A DNA stretch of 34,963 bases. It comes from Ruminococcus sp. Its GTDB lineage: Bacteria; Bacillota; Clostridia; Oscillospirales; Ruminococcaceae. Numbering within the stretch: position 1 is the stretch's first letter; the number at the start of each line of letters is the position of its first letter. The stretch covers positions 1-34,963 of the forward strand of contig JAFWSI010000018.1 in the NCBI GenBank assembly GCA_017519415.1, given 5' to 3'. This document shows positions 7,889-14,809 of this stretch, one piece after another. Position numbers and translations under genes: made by a program. The notes under the pieces were generated by a model. The model ran no database searches and had not been told where the DNA came from. It saw only the letters and a program-made list of their open reading frames with translations.

Positions 7889-7909
7889 TTATTCAGCAGT
7901 TTTCTGCAT
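7889..7909 (-). CDS. Six-codon leader mini-ORF (MQKTAE) before the response regulator
   Basis: On the minus strand ATG 7909 follows AAAGGAG by the usual distance and reads MQKTAE then TAA at 7891-7889. The regulator ATG begins six bases later, in the same frame, and has no ribosome site of its own. The mini-ORF therefore probably captures initiating ribosomes and passes them on. It could be fortuitous, but the placement of the only strong ribosome site makes it worth noting. Confidence 0.45.
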   Translation of the reverse strand: MQKTAE

Positions 7910-7949
7910 AGTCTCCTTTCGGTTTAATTAAAGTACGAACAAAAAAGTC

Positions 7950-7980
7950 CGTTCACTCTAAAAAAACTATCATTCACTCC
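7950..7980 (+). promoter_or_regulatory. Paired direct repeats, probable LytTR regulator binding site
   Basis: CGTTCACTCT (7950-7959) and CATTCACTCC (7971-7980) share TTCACTC with a period of exactly 21 bp. The second copy ends 7 bp before the -35 of the peptide promoter. ComE/AgrA-type LytTR regulators recognise exactly this kind of architecture. The repeats are in the intergenic space shared with the regulator's own gene, so both directions may be controlled. Confidence 0.7.
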
Positions 7981-7987
7981 GATCCTG

Positions 7988-8016
7988 TTGTCAGCGGCGG
8001 AGGGGACTGCTATAAT
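7988..8016 (+). promoter_or_regulatory. Sigma-A promoter of the 13-codon peptide gene
   Basis: TTGTCA (7988-7993), 17-bp spacer, perfect TATAAT (8011-8016). The expected start of transcription is near 8023, giving a leader of about 47 nt to the peptide ATG. Confidence 0.82.
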
Positions 8017-8069
8017 TAATGCATATTTAAGAAGCGTAAGCAGACCTGATCCAAAAGGAGGTATGAATA

Positions 8070-8111
8070 ATGGGAGATTTCTTAGAGTGGCTGTTAGCGG
8101 CATTACTTTGA
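8070..8111 (+). CDS. 13-residue hydrophobic peptide, candidate signal or effector
   Basis: The frame reads MGDFLEWLLAALL and stops with TGA at 8109-8111. AAAAGGAGGT ends eight bases before its ATG, the best-placed ribosome site in this intergenic region, and a clear promoter with upstream LytTR-type repeats lies ahead of it. The peptide is rich in Leu/Phe/Trp with acidic residues at positions 3 and 6, so it could form a short amphipathic helix. There is no leader, no processing motif and no AgrB-like protease nearby, so it would act unprocessed, much as phenol-soluble modulins do. The alternative ATG at 8063 (23 codons, another frame) lies one base from the ribosome site and is less likely. 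I do not recognise a known family; a role as the ligand or output of the divergent kinase/regulator is inference. Confidence 0.6.
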   Translation: MGDFLEWLLAALL

Positions 8112-8218
8112 GTTTAAAGAAGCGGCCGGACTGATATGTCCGTACATTGTCATAACGTTCAATGCAAAAATGATTCAGTATTAAGATCCATCAAATGTCA
8201 GAACAAAAGAAGTTGTAA

Positions 8219-8224
8219 TATAAT
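8219..8224 (+). promoter_or_regulatory. Weak internal -10 candidate before the structured region
   Basis: A perfect TATAAT at 8219-8224 has only a poor -35 (ATGTCA, 8195-8200, 18-bp spacer). It could start a shorter plus-strand transcript just ahead of the structured segment. Confidence 0.25.
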
Positions 8225-8243
8225 ATCCGAAGGCGCTCCGAGC

Positions 8244-8386
8244 CTGTCCGCAGCAGCCTTTGTTCGCCGCGGACAGACAGCATTTCATGTATGCTCTTCA
8301 ACCGGTACAGCAGCCCGCCCAAAAGCTCTGTACCACGCCTTCAGCGGGGAGCTCCCCGTATTCGGAAGACTGTTCTCAGCATACAT
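8244..8386. ncRNA. Highly structured intergenic segment, candidate regulatory RNA
   Basis: Four perfect inverted repeats occur in 143 bp: 8244-8251 with 8269-8276 (8 bp), 8287-8295 with 8378-8386 (9 bp), 8304-8310 with 8328-8334 (7 bp) and the 14-bp palindrome 8345-8358. The last two nest inside the 9-bp stem together with CTTC 8296-8299 / GAAG 8365-8368, which gives a three-way junction. No coding frame with a ribosome site crosses it. It could be the 3' part of the peptide transcript, the leader of the gene at 8581, or an RNA read from the minus-strand promoter at 8424-8452. I see no match to SRP, 6S, tmRNA or RNase P signatures. Confidence 0.5.
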
Positions 8387-8423
8387 TTCTGCTTAAAGCA
8401 CCTTATATCGCTTTATCAATAGT

Positions 8424-8452
8424 ATTCTATCATTATCGGCGCCTTTTGTCAA
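8424..8452 (-). promoter_or_regulatory. Minus-strand sigma-A promoter opposing the peptide transcript
   Basis: On the minus strand TTGACA (8452-8447), 17-bp spacer, TAGAAT (8429-8424). No coding gene starts on this strand until the regulator stops much further on; transcription would enter the structured segment and run antisense to the peptide gene. This favours a small RNA, possibly antisense. Confidence 0.55.
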
Positions 8453-8580
8453 TAGTGAGCTGCTGTGATAAATGCTCTATGATTCGTTCACCTGTGTAAA
8501 TCGGCCGCAGAATACGGCAGGTTTCATAAGTGCAACATACAACTGCTTTCTGAAAGGTAAAAACAAGGGGGGCATACCGT

Positions 8581-9036
8581 ATGCAGTTCTTAGATAAACA
8601 GATTCTGATGTTCAAGGATCTGTTATCCTACAAGACCAATATAAAATACAAGGATATACCAAAGCTTCTGAAGTATATACGCGAAAACCTCAACGTACTC
8701 GGTATAAGTCCGAATAACAGGACGTTATTCACGCTTCACGGAGAAGACAGGGAGCAGGAGGATGTTGAGATAGAGGTGCTGATACCCGTTAACGGCAGAT
8801 TAAGCGACGTACAGATGTATGATTTCAAGGCTCTGTTCAAGCTCATGAACGCAGTATCGGTGCGGCATGAGGGTGATTTTTCCCTTATCCCAAACACCAG
8901 GGAAGGGCTTCTGAAATATATAGAGCAAAAAAAATATGAATCGGTCACAGCACCCTATTACAGGATAATACGGCTCGGTACGGACAATGACTGCATAATA
9001 GATATATATATAGGGATAAACAGCAATATCCTTTAA
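8581..9036 (+). CDS. Uncharacterised 151-aa protein
   Basis: The protein is soluble, with no membrane segment or signal peptide. It has alternating strand/helix character, including VEIEVLIPVNG and ending in PYYRIIRLGTDNDCIIDIYIGI. The pattern is loosely reminiscent of GyrI-like small-molecule binding domains, but I cannot assign it with confidence. AAGGGGGG about nine bases upstream decides the ATG at 8581. No convincing promoter lies directly in front of it and no terminator separates it from the peptide gene, so it may be the distal gene of the 8011 transcript, which would place it under the LytTR circuit. A strong terminator follows. Confidence 0.7.
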   Translation: MQFLDKQILMFKDLLSYKTNIKYKDIPKLLKYIRENLNVLGISPNNRTLFTLHGEDREQEDVEIEVLIPVNGRLSDVQMYDFKALFKLMNAVSVRHEGDFSLIPNTREGLLKYIEQKKYESVTAPYYRIIRLGTDNDCIIDIYIGINSNIL

Positions 9037-9044
9037 ATACAGGT

Positions 9045-9081
9045 TCAATGGCAGACGCAAAGCGTCTGCCATTGACTTTTA
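9045..9081 (+). terminator. Rho-independent terminator after the 151-aa protein
   Basis: A perfect 14-bp stem (9045-9058 with 9062-9075), AAA loop, then CTTTTATT. It ends directly against the -35 of the next promoter. Confidence 0.88.
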
Positions 9082-9110
9082 TTGACACATACCGTCCCGT
9101 ATGCTATAAT
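9082..9110 (+). promoter_or_regulatory. Fully consensus sigma-A promoter of the MutS-like gene
   Basis: TTGACA (9082-9087), 17-bp spacer, TATAAT (9105-9110) with an extended TG at 9102-9103. All twelve hexamer positions match consensus. Confidence 0.88.
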
Positions 9111-9181
9111 TAATCATCAACGGAGGACCGTAATTTTCGGCTGTCTCCCCAATCTGTATGAAAAGGAGCATTATCACGGAT

Positions 9182-10903
9182 ATGAAGGAAAACAGGCATT
9201 TCAGCATACTATCCCCCTGCGGTGAGGACGCAGAATACAAACAGATGTCGGAAACTACCTGCCACGACCTCGGCCTTGACGCCTTCTGCCGTGAGGTGAC
9301 AAGCGACAGCAGGGAACAGATCCTCATAATGAACATACTCTCGAATATGACCGCCGATCCCGGCACAGCCGTCTACAGGCAGAAGGTATTTGCGGATATG
9401 CTCAGCTTCCCGAAGCTCAGGGAACAGCTGACCGAGCTGTTTGAAAAGCTTGAATTCATAAGGGGCTTCAGCACCAACCGTATGGAAACGGACGAGAAGC
9501 TTGGCTTCTGGCACCTCATGCACAGGCTCGACGAGCTCGACGACTATATAAAATGCGTGGAGGAGCTCAGGGACTGCCTGTCCGCCTTTCCCATAACCTC
9601 GGAGGGGCTTTCCGGCTTCCGCGATTATGTCTGCGAGCTGTACGACGAGGCATACTTCGCGGAGATGAAAAAGGATATTGCCGCCCTTAAAGAGCGCTCG
9701 TCGGATATAAAGAGCGTCACCCTCGGCGTAAATGTGAACCAGCGGTTTGAAGCCGTCAGCATGGGACTTGTATCCGTAAACAGCAAGCCCTTCAGAAAAT
9801 CGGGAATAGTCGGCAACCTCGCCGACGCGGTGTCCTCAAAGGACAGGATACAGAAGGACAGCGAATGGAACGGCAGTATGCACTATCATCAGATAGAACG
9901 GTACCGCAGCCATAAGATCACCTCCGCAATAGAACAGGCAGGCTCATACATTGCAGTAACAAAGACTCCCTTTGTGGACGGAAGAATCAGATCTACAGTG
10001 GTACAGGCTCCCGTGGGGGACGGCACAGCCAATTCCACCCTGTATCTCGACAAGGTCATGAACAGAATGCTGGATTCCCTTGTGAAAAAGCTCCGCGACG
10101 TGCTGACGAAGTACGCCGACGTGGCGATGGTGAACATATCACGCATAGTGCCCGAATTCATTTACTACACAAGGCTTGCTGAGTTCATAAGCCGCAGGCT
10201 CGGGGAGGGCTATACCTTCTGCGAGGCCTCGGTCATCGGGGACGGGGACGTATCAATGCGGGCAAAGGATCTCTACAACCCAAAGCTCGCCGACGTGGCA
10301 AAGGCAGAGGAGATAGTCCCCAACGATCTTGTTTTTGACAGCAGTCATACCATATACATACTCACAGGAGCCAACCGCGGCGGCAAGACAACTCTCACCC
10401 AGGCCATAGGGCTGCTTTTCGTGCTTGCTCAGGGAGGAGTGTTCGTACCCGCCTCGTCCTTTGAATACAAGCCGGTGGACTGCGTATACACCCATTTCCC
10501 CGCAGACGAGGACAAGACCCTCGACCTCGGACGTCTGGGCGAGGAATGCGTCAGATTCAGGACTATATATTCCGACTGCACAGAAAACAGCCTGATACTC
10601 CTCAACGAGACCTTTTCCACCACCTCCTTCGAGGAGGGCTTTTACATAGCCGAGGACTCGGTGAAGGCTCTCATAAAGAAGGGCGCAAAGACCATCTACA
10701 ACACACATATGCACAAGCTTGCGGCAGATACGGAAAAGCTCAACAGCGAGGTACCGGGCAAAGCAAAGACGGCTTCCCTCGTAATGAGAAGCGAAAACGG
10801 TAACCGCCTTTTCAGGGTTGAGACCGCTCTGCCGGACGGTCTGTCATACGCAAAGGATATTGCGGAGAAATACGGTGTCACATACGAAATGCTTACAGAA
10901 TAG
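9182..10903 (+). CDS. MutS-family ATPase lacking the mismatch-recognition domain
   Basis: About 573 aa. The C-terminal third is a MutS domain V ATPase with Walker A TGANRGGKTTLTQAIG (near residues 395-410), Walker B LILLNETFSTTSFEEG and the later NTHMH motif. The Walker B carries Asn-Glu where MutS has Asp-Glu. The N-terminal part is helical, resembling the lever/clamp core; domains I and II, which contact mismatches, are absent, and no C-terminal Smr nuclease is present. It therefore belongs with stand-alone MutS-like proteins of unknown role, not MutS1 or MutS2. ATG 9182 is preferred because AAAAGGAG precedes it, though with a long 13-base gap; ATG 9158 is an alternative without a ribosome site. 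The gene stands alone behind a perfect promoter. Confidence 0.82.
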   Translation: MKENRHFSILSPCGEDAEYKQMSETTCHDLGLDAFCREVTSDSREQILIMNILSNMTADPGTAVYRQKVFADMLSFPKLREQLTELFEKLEFIRGFSTNRMETDEKLGFWHLMHRLDELDDYIKCVEELRDCLSAFPITSEGLSGFRDYVCELYDEAYFAEMKKDIAALKERSSDIKSVTLGVNVNQRFEAVSMGLVSVNSKPFRKSGIVGNLADAVSSKDRIQKDSEWNGSMHYHQIERYRSHKITSAIEQAGSYIAVTKTPFVDGRIRSTVVQAPVGDGTANSTLYLDKVMNRMLDSLVKKLRDVLTKYADVAMVNISRIVPEFIYYTRLAEFISRRLGEGYTFCEASVIGDGDVSMRAKDLYNPKLADVAKAEEIVPNDLVFDSSHTIYILTGANRGGKTTLTQAIGLLFVLAQGGVFVPASSFEYKPVDCVYTHFPADEDKTLDLGRLGEECVRFRTIYSDCTENSLILLNETFSTTSFEEGFYIAEDSVKALIKKGAKTIYNTHMHKLAADTEKLNSEVPGKAKTASLVMRSENGNRLFRVETALPDGLSYAKDIAEKYGVTYEMLTE

Positions 10904-10911
10904 AATATATA

Positions 10912-10941
10912 AATGCCGCCCTCCTTACGGAGAGCGGCATT
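10912..10941. terminator. Shared convergent hairpin terminator
   Basis: An 8-bp stem (10912-10919 with 10934-10941) is extended by CTCC/GGAG inside. On the minus strand it is followed by TTATATATT, so it mainly suits the anti-sigma gene; on the plus strand the T-run is poor. Confidence 0.6.
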
Positions 10942-10945
10942 GCTG

Positions 10946-12679
10946 TTATCTGCCTGCGTATTCCTTTATTTTCCGGACTATGGTATTGTCATCGCAGACC
11001 GAGACCTGCATTACAGCAGAACTGTCAACGGGTCTGCCGTCCCGAAGCTCGCAGCCGTATGCAGATACAACAGTGTATCCGTTCCTGTTTTCGATGACGA
11101 AGCTTTCGCTGGTGACATCGGTGTTCCACTCCAAAGCCACGTATTCATAGTCCTCTCCGGACCATTCGTTCTGTGAGGGCTCAATAAAATACTCTCCCTT
11201 TGCGTCTACGTCAACATAGCTCCATTCATAATCGCGGAGCATATCGAAGACGGTCTGCTTTTCTTCCTCCGAGAGCTTTCTTCTTTCGTTCTTCATCTCG
11301 TCGGTGCTGTACTCCCAGTCCAGATCGACAAACATATTCATGCTTCCGAAATCGTCCCCCAGTATCTCCCTGAGCTTCTCCTTCATGCCAGGATAATCCG
11401 TGCTGTATATCTTCAGCTCCCTCTTGTTTTCAAAGTCTGTGCAGCGGTATGTAGAATAATTACCGTCACCTGATACCTTCTCCACCTCCATGGAATCTAC
11501 GGTAAGGATATTGTTGCAGAGATTCAGCCTGATGCGAGTAAACTCCGTATCAGTGAGCATATCAAAGGTAACAGTATCATCGAAGCCATACCACGGGCTG
11601 ACATTCTCCCTGTCGGTAAAGCCCTCTTCCCAGGTGAGGCCTGCGAAGAACTCCTCCAGCTCACGGCGCTTTGCGGGAGCAAGTGCAGGCCGCGGCCTTG
11701 AGCTGTAAATAGCGCCCTGTCCATCGAACTGTATGTGTACATACGGCAGCTCATCAATATCTCCCTTGTAGGAATTGTATATCCAGAACTCCTTCTCCGC
11801 AAAGCCCCTGAAGGGATATATCCCGCCGTCTTCGGGATATGTGACGGGCTCTGCTTCAGCCTCCGCAGCCGTGGTCTCCTCCACGGTCGCCGTATCTTCC
11901 TCGGTGCCGATTATCTCCAGTATAGCAGACATGAAAAGGTCGTAGTCTATCCTCCAGCTTCTGTCTGATGACGAGCCCTCAAGTATCACAAGTCTGCCGT
12001 CGTCGATCCTGTAATTTATCTCTTCGTATGTGAGTATCCCTTCTCCGCAGACACTGTTCACGGATATGACTCTGGCCACATTATCCCTGTCGCAGATGAA
12101 ATACGGTCCGTTCATATCCTCTGCCGCCTGATCGGCATAGGAGCTGTCAGCTGTAAGCTCCTCATAATCGTAATTATTGAAGAGATCCGCAAGCCGTTCA
12201 CGCCGGGTATCCGATAATTCCATACATTCGGAAATGCCGAGGAACTCGCTAATGCTCCGGTACTCTCCCGTATTTTCCCGCTCTTCACATTTGCAGACCT
12301 TATAGTCAAACTCCGCAAAATCCCCGAAGGGAGCTGTCTTCTTTTCTGCCGCTATTTCAGACTCCGCCGAGATAACGGAGCCGTTCCTGAAATGCTTTAC
12401 TGCCTTTATACCTCCTGCCGTACAGCCGACAGCCAATACAACAGCGGCGGCTGCACCGAGCACCTTCTTCCACACGGGACGTCTGTACACTTCAACGCCG
12501 CTTACGGTACTCTCGTATTCACCCGTACTGCTGTTGACTTTATCATTGAATTTTCTTTCGCTCATTATGAACACCTTCTCTTTTTCCGCGTCATCACGGG
12601 GCGGGAACTCTGCCGCTATGCGTTCAATAATGTCCTGTCCTTTGTTCCCGAGAATATCAAATCCGTTCTTCTCACTCAT
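10946..12679 (-). CDS. Membrane protein with threefold extracytoplasmic repeat, probable anti-sigma factor
   Basis: The 577-aa protein has a cytoplasmic N-terminus (1-70) and one membrane helix (about 72-91, WKKVLGAAAAVVLAVGC). Most of the protein lies outside the membrane. That part shows three related units beginning near residues 155, 333 and 465, each with a charged helix of the form L(S/A)xxxRRxxLxxxF followed by a Tyr/Trp-rich strand region; PFGDFAEF and PFRGFAEKEF introduce the first two. It starts five bases after the stop of an ECF sigma factor, with its ribosome site (GGAAGGTGA) inside the sigma gene. This is the usual position of a membrane anti-sigma factor. No classical zinc anti-sigma motif is visible, so the role rests on context and topology. 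Confidence 0.7.
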   Translation of the reverse strand: MSEKNGFDILGNKGQDIIERIAAEFPPRDDAEKEKVFIMSERKFNDKVNSSTGEYESTVSGVEVYRRPVWKKVLGAAAAVVLAVGCTAGGIKAVKHFRNGSVISAESEIAAEKKTAPFGDFAEFDYKVCKCEERENTGEYRSISEFLGISECMELSDTRRERLADLFNNYDYEELTADSSYADQAAEDMNGPYFICDRDNVARVISVNSVCGEGILTYEEINYRIDDGRLVILEGSSSDRSWRIDYDLFMSAILEIIGTEEDTATVEETTAAEAEAEPVTYPEDGGIYPFRGFAEKEFWIYNSYKGDIDELPYVHIQFDGQGAIYSSRPRPALAPAKRRELEEFFAGLTWEEGFTDRENVSPWYGFDDTVTFDMLTDTEFTRIRLNLCNNILTVDSMEVEKVSGDGNYSTYRCTDFENKRELKIYSTDYPGMKEKLREILGDDFGSMNMFVDLDWEYSTDEMKNERRKLSEEEKQTVFDMLRDYEWSYVDVDAKGEYFIEPSQNEWSGEDYEYVALEWNTDVTSESFVIENRNGYTVVSAYGCELRDGRPVDSSAVMQVSVCDDNTIVRKIKEYAGR

Positions 12680-12683
12680 GACA

Positions 12684-13247
12684 TCACCTTCCTTCGCCCA
12701 TATCCGTAAGTATTTTTCTCAGCTTTTCCATGGCGCGGCTCAGCCTCTTGCGCACCGCGTCGGGTCTCATGCTTACCATATCGGCTATTTTTACAGAGCT
12801 TTTCCCGTAATAGTATTTCTGCATCACGATCGTTGAATCGGGCTCGCCGAGAGACTTTACGGCGTCAAGGAGCGCGTGCCCCGTTTCCGACCTTTCCGCA
12901 AGCTCGTCCACTCTTTCGTCCGAAGGGAGCTGCATCGCTTCACTTCCGTCTATGGATACCGTTCCCGTCCCCGGACTCAGCCTGCGGAACATATCCACAG
13001 CCCTGCTCCTTGCGATAGCCGCCACAAAGCCCTTTATATCGCCGTTGTAGCTGCTGTCGGGGTCGTATCTCAGGAATATGTCCGAGAACACGTCGCTGAC
13101 GCACTCGTCTATATCCTCGGTGGAAGCGCAGCTCCTCAGGCGGTTGAAAACGATAGTGTATACATATTTGTAGTATTCGTCGAAGATAAGCCTGTGCGCC
13201 CTCTCGGGAGAGCTTTTCATAAGCTCCCTTACCCGTTCATCGGTCAT
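12684..13247 (-). CDS. ECF-type RNA polymerase sigma factor
   Basis: The 187-aa protein has region 2 at about residues 20-85 (AHRLIFDEYYKYVYTIVFNRL, DIDECVSDVFSDIFLRY, KGFVAAIARSRAVDMFRRL). Region 4 is near the C-terminus (STIVMQKYYYGKSSVKIADMVSMRPDAVRKRLSRAMEKLRK). There is no region 1 or 3, as expected for ECF factors. ATG 13247 was chosen because AAAAGGAGATCTACT precedes it; an open frame extending 29 codons upstream has no ribosome site and unlikely sequence. It is immediately followed by the membrane protein likely to hold it inactive. Targets and inducing signal are unknown. Confidence 0.88.
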   Translation of the reverse strand: MTDERVRELMKSSPERAHRLIFDEYYKYVYTIVFNRLRSCASTEDIDECVSDVFSDIFLRYDPDSSYNGDIKGFVAAIARSRAVDMFRRLSPGTGTVSIDGSEAMQLPSDERVDELAERSETGHALLDAVKSLGEPDSTIVMQKYYYGKSSVKIADMVSMRPDAVRKRLSRAMEKLRKILTDMGEGR

Positions 13248-13374
13248 AGTAGATCTCCTTTTTTGGCAGCTCGCTGCCGAAGCATTCAAATGCGCATTTG
13301 TCACGCTCTGTAATATATACTCGGATAAAATCATGCCTCTGTGACCGCTGCCGAAAATTTTTCTGCATATAACG

Positions 13375-13403
13375 CAAAACCGCCCGAAAGCATTTCAGGC
13401 GGT
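13375..13403 (-). terminator. Rho-independent terminator after the uridine-kinase-like gene
   Basis: Stem 13379-13389 with 13393-13403 (one mismatch), three-base loop, followed on the minus strand by TTTTG. Confidence 0.8.
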
Positions 13404-13411
13404 CTGTTTCA

Positions 13412-14332
13412 TCAGTATTTGAACTGTCCGTTGCCTATGAATTCGCATATCAGCGAATCGGGAGTAATATCCGCTCTGTCGATGGGCTCAAGCTGCTCCA
13501 GCACCTCGATACACTCCTTTATCTCGGGAACTTCGCTGAGCTCCTGAAGCTGCGGGAGAAGGTCGTCGCGGTACGCAGAGAGCTCGTAAGCCATGAAGGT
13601 ATCCACATCGAAGTCCGAACGGTATTTGTAGGGCATTATGTACTTGTTCTCGCCCGCCTCCACGCTGTGGAACATATTCATAGTCTCGCGGAGCGAACGC
13701 TTGCGGAAATTCCTGTCGCGTATCATGCGGCGCATAAGACGCACTCTCGACGGGTGAAGGAGCAGTCCCTCGGCCGAGATCCTCGTGCGAACGCTGACGT
13801 ATATCTTGCTTATCATGCTGTCGGGAACCGTTATTACCTGCGGATTGAGGGCATGGATACCCTCGAATATGACTATTTCCCCCTTGCCGCGTTTGAACAT
13901 CTTTCCCGAGCCGGTACGCGTTGAGGTCTTGAAGTTGTACTTGGGCAGCTCTATCTCGCGACAGGCGCTTATATCCTCTATCTGCCTGTTGAGGAGCTCC
14001 CTGTCCACTCTCAGCGGCGATTCAAGATCCATCTTTCCCTCCGCCGCAAGAGCTTTCTCCGCCTCGGTGAGCGGACAGAACCAGTTGTCCATTGACAGGG
14101 TATGGGTCTCGTGTCCCATATCGTCAAGGAGCTTTTCTATCATCATGGCCGTGGTGGTCTTGCCGGAGCCCGAGGGTCCCGAAAGAAGTATTACGGGCTT
14201 TTCGTTGCGTGAATCCGCTATCTGATGCACTATGCTCGTGAGCTTGTAGAGGTAATCCTCGTTTACGGCTCTTACATATTCCCTGGGATCTTTTTCTATC
14301 CCCTGATTGATCCTTGCTATCTCGATATTCAT
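13412..14332 (-). CDS. Uridine kinase / phosphoribulokinase-family nucleoside kinase
   Basis: The 306-aa protein has a P-loop at residues 52-60 (GPSGSGKTT), a SMDNWF segment that in uridine kinases contacts the nucleoside, the DLESPLRVD motif, and IVIFEGIHALNP, the Walker B-like strand of this family. The C-terminal part contains RLMRRMIRDRNFR, the lid region. It resembles the kinase half of the longer clostridial nucleoside kinases that also carry a TGS domain; here that domain is absent. It is expected to phosphorylate uridine/cytidine or a related nucleoside with ATP or GTP. GGGAG lies seven bases before the ATG. The gene is monocistronic, divergent from the T-box leader. Confidence 0.82.
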   Translation of the reverse strand: MNIEIARINQGIEKDPREYVRAVNEDYLYKLTSIVHQIADSRNEKPVILLSGPSGSGKTTTAMMIEKLLDDMGHETHTLSMDNWFCPLTEAEKALAAEGKMDLESPLRVDRELLNRQIEDISACREIELPKYNFKTSTRTGSGKMFKRGKGEIVIFEGIHALNPQVITVPDSMISKIYVSVRTRISAEGLLLHPSRVRLMRRMIRDRNFRKRSLRETMNMFHSVEAGENKYIMPYKYRSDFDVDTFMAYELSAYRDDLLPQLQELSEVPEIKECIEVLEQLEPIDRADITPDSLICEFIGNGQFKY

Positions 14333-14504
14333 GTTTATCTCCCTTATTTAGCAGCCGCAGCGGGACTCCCCCAATGTGCGGCGCAGAAAATGATATATTG
14401 ATATTATATCATATTATCTTAGCCATTTCAATATGTTTTTGCCGGCTTTCCCGCTGCCGTGAAGGAAAAATAACGTAAAAATAAAGTTTTTTGACTGTTC
14501 TCTC

Positions 14505-14533
14505 TTGACAAACCGCCGAAACTGTGATAATAT
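14505..14533 (+). promoter_or_regulatory. Sigma-A promoter of the T-box / thrS unit
   Basis: TTGACA (14505-14510), 17-bp spacer, TAATAT (14528-14533). Transcription would start near 14540 and read straight into the T-box leader. Confidence 0.8.
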
Positions 14534-14540
14534 AGATGTA

Positions 14541-14781
14541 CAATATCCCTAAAACATTGATGAGGAAGGCTTTTCCGCGTCCGTTTCAGAGAGCAGCCGT
14601 CAGGTGCAAGGCTGCACGGGCAGGATATACGGCATACCCCCTCTGAGTGCGCCCAATAAGCGTCGGGAGCTCCCGTTACAGAGCACTTGAGATACGGACA
14701 AAGCTCCGTGTGAATCAGGGTGGAACCGCGGTTGATGAATCGTCCCTTTGCCTGTTTTTGAGGCCCGAGGGGCGTTTTTTG
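14541..14781 (+). promoter_or_regulatory. T-box leader, probably tRNA-Thr responsive
   Basis: The T-box sequence AGGGTGGAACCGCG is at 14717-14730. It is followed by a terminator stem (14741-14747 with 14768-14774) and six T residues (14775-14780). Upstream is a stem I with lower pairing 14586-14591 / 14641-14646. ACC at 14636-14638, just 5' of the closing strand, is a suitable threonine specifier codon. Uncharged tRNA-Thr would bind stem I and the T-box bulge, stabilising the antiterminator and allowing expression of the two genes downstream. The specifier assignment is from position and from thrS downstream. Confidence 0.9.
14741..14780 (+). terminator. Attenuator terminator of the T-box
   Basis: Stem CGTCCCT (14741-14747) with AGGGGCG (14768-14774), then TTTTTT. 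Mutually exclusive with the antiterminator containing the T-box sequence. Confidence 0.85.
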
Positions 14782-14809
14782 TTTATATACCGGCAACGGA
14801 GGTGAAAAT

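Noticed and set aside
8063-8134. Alternative 23-codon frame MNNGRFLRVAVSGITL... from the first ATG after the ribosome site
   Set aside because: Its ATG is one base from the AGGAGGT, too close for efficient initiation; the ATG at 8070 is optimally spaced. It remains a possible overlapping peptide.
8136-8396. 86-codon frame across the structured region
   Set aside because: No ribosome site, and the inverted repeats would dominate its sequence. It is better explained as RNA structure.
13248-13334. 29-codon N-terminal extension of the ECF sigma factor
   Set aside because: The start at 13247 has AAAAGGAG at the right distance; the extension has no ribosome site and is unlike sigma region sequences.
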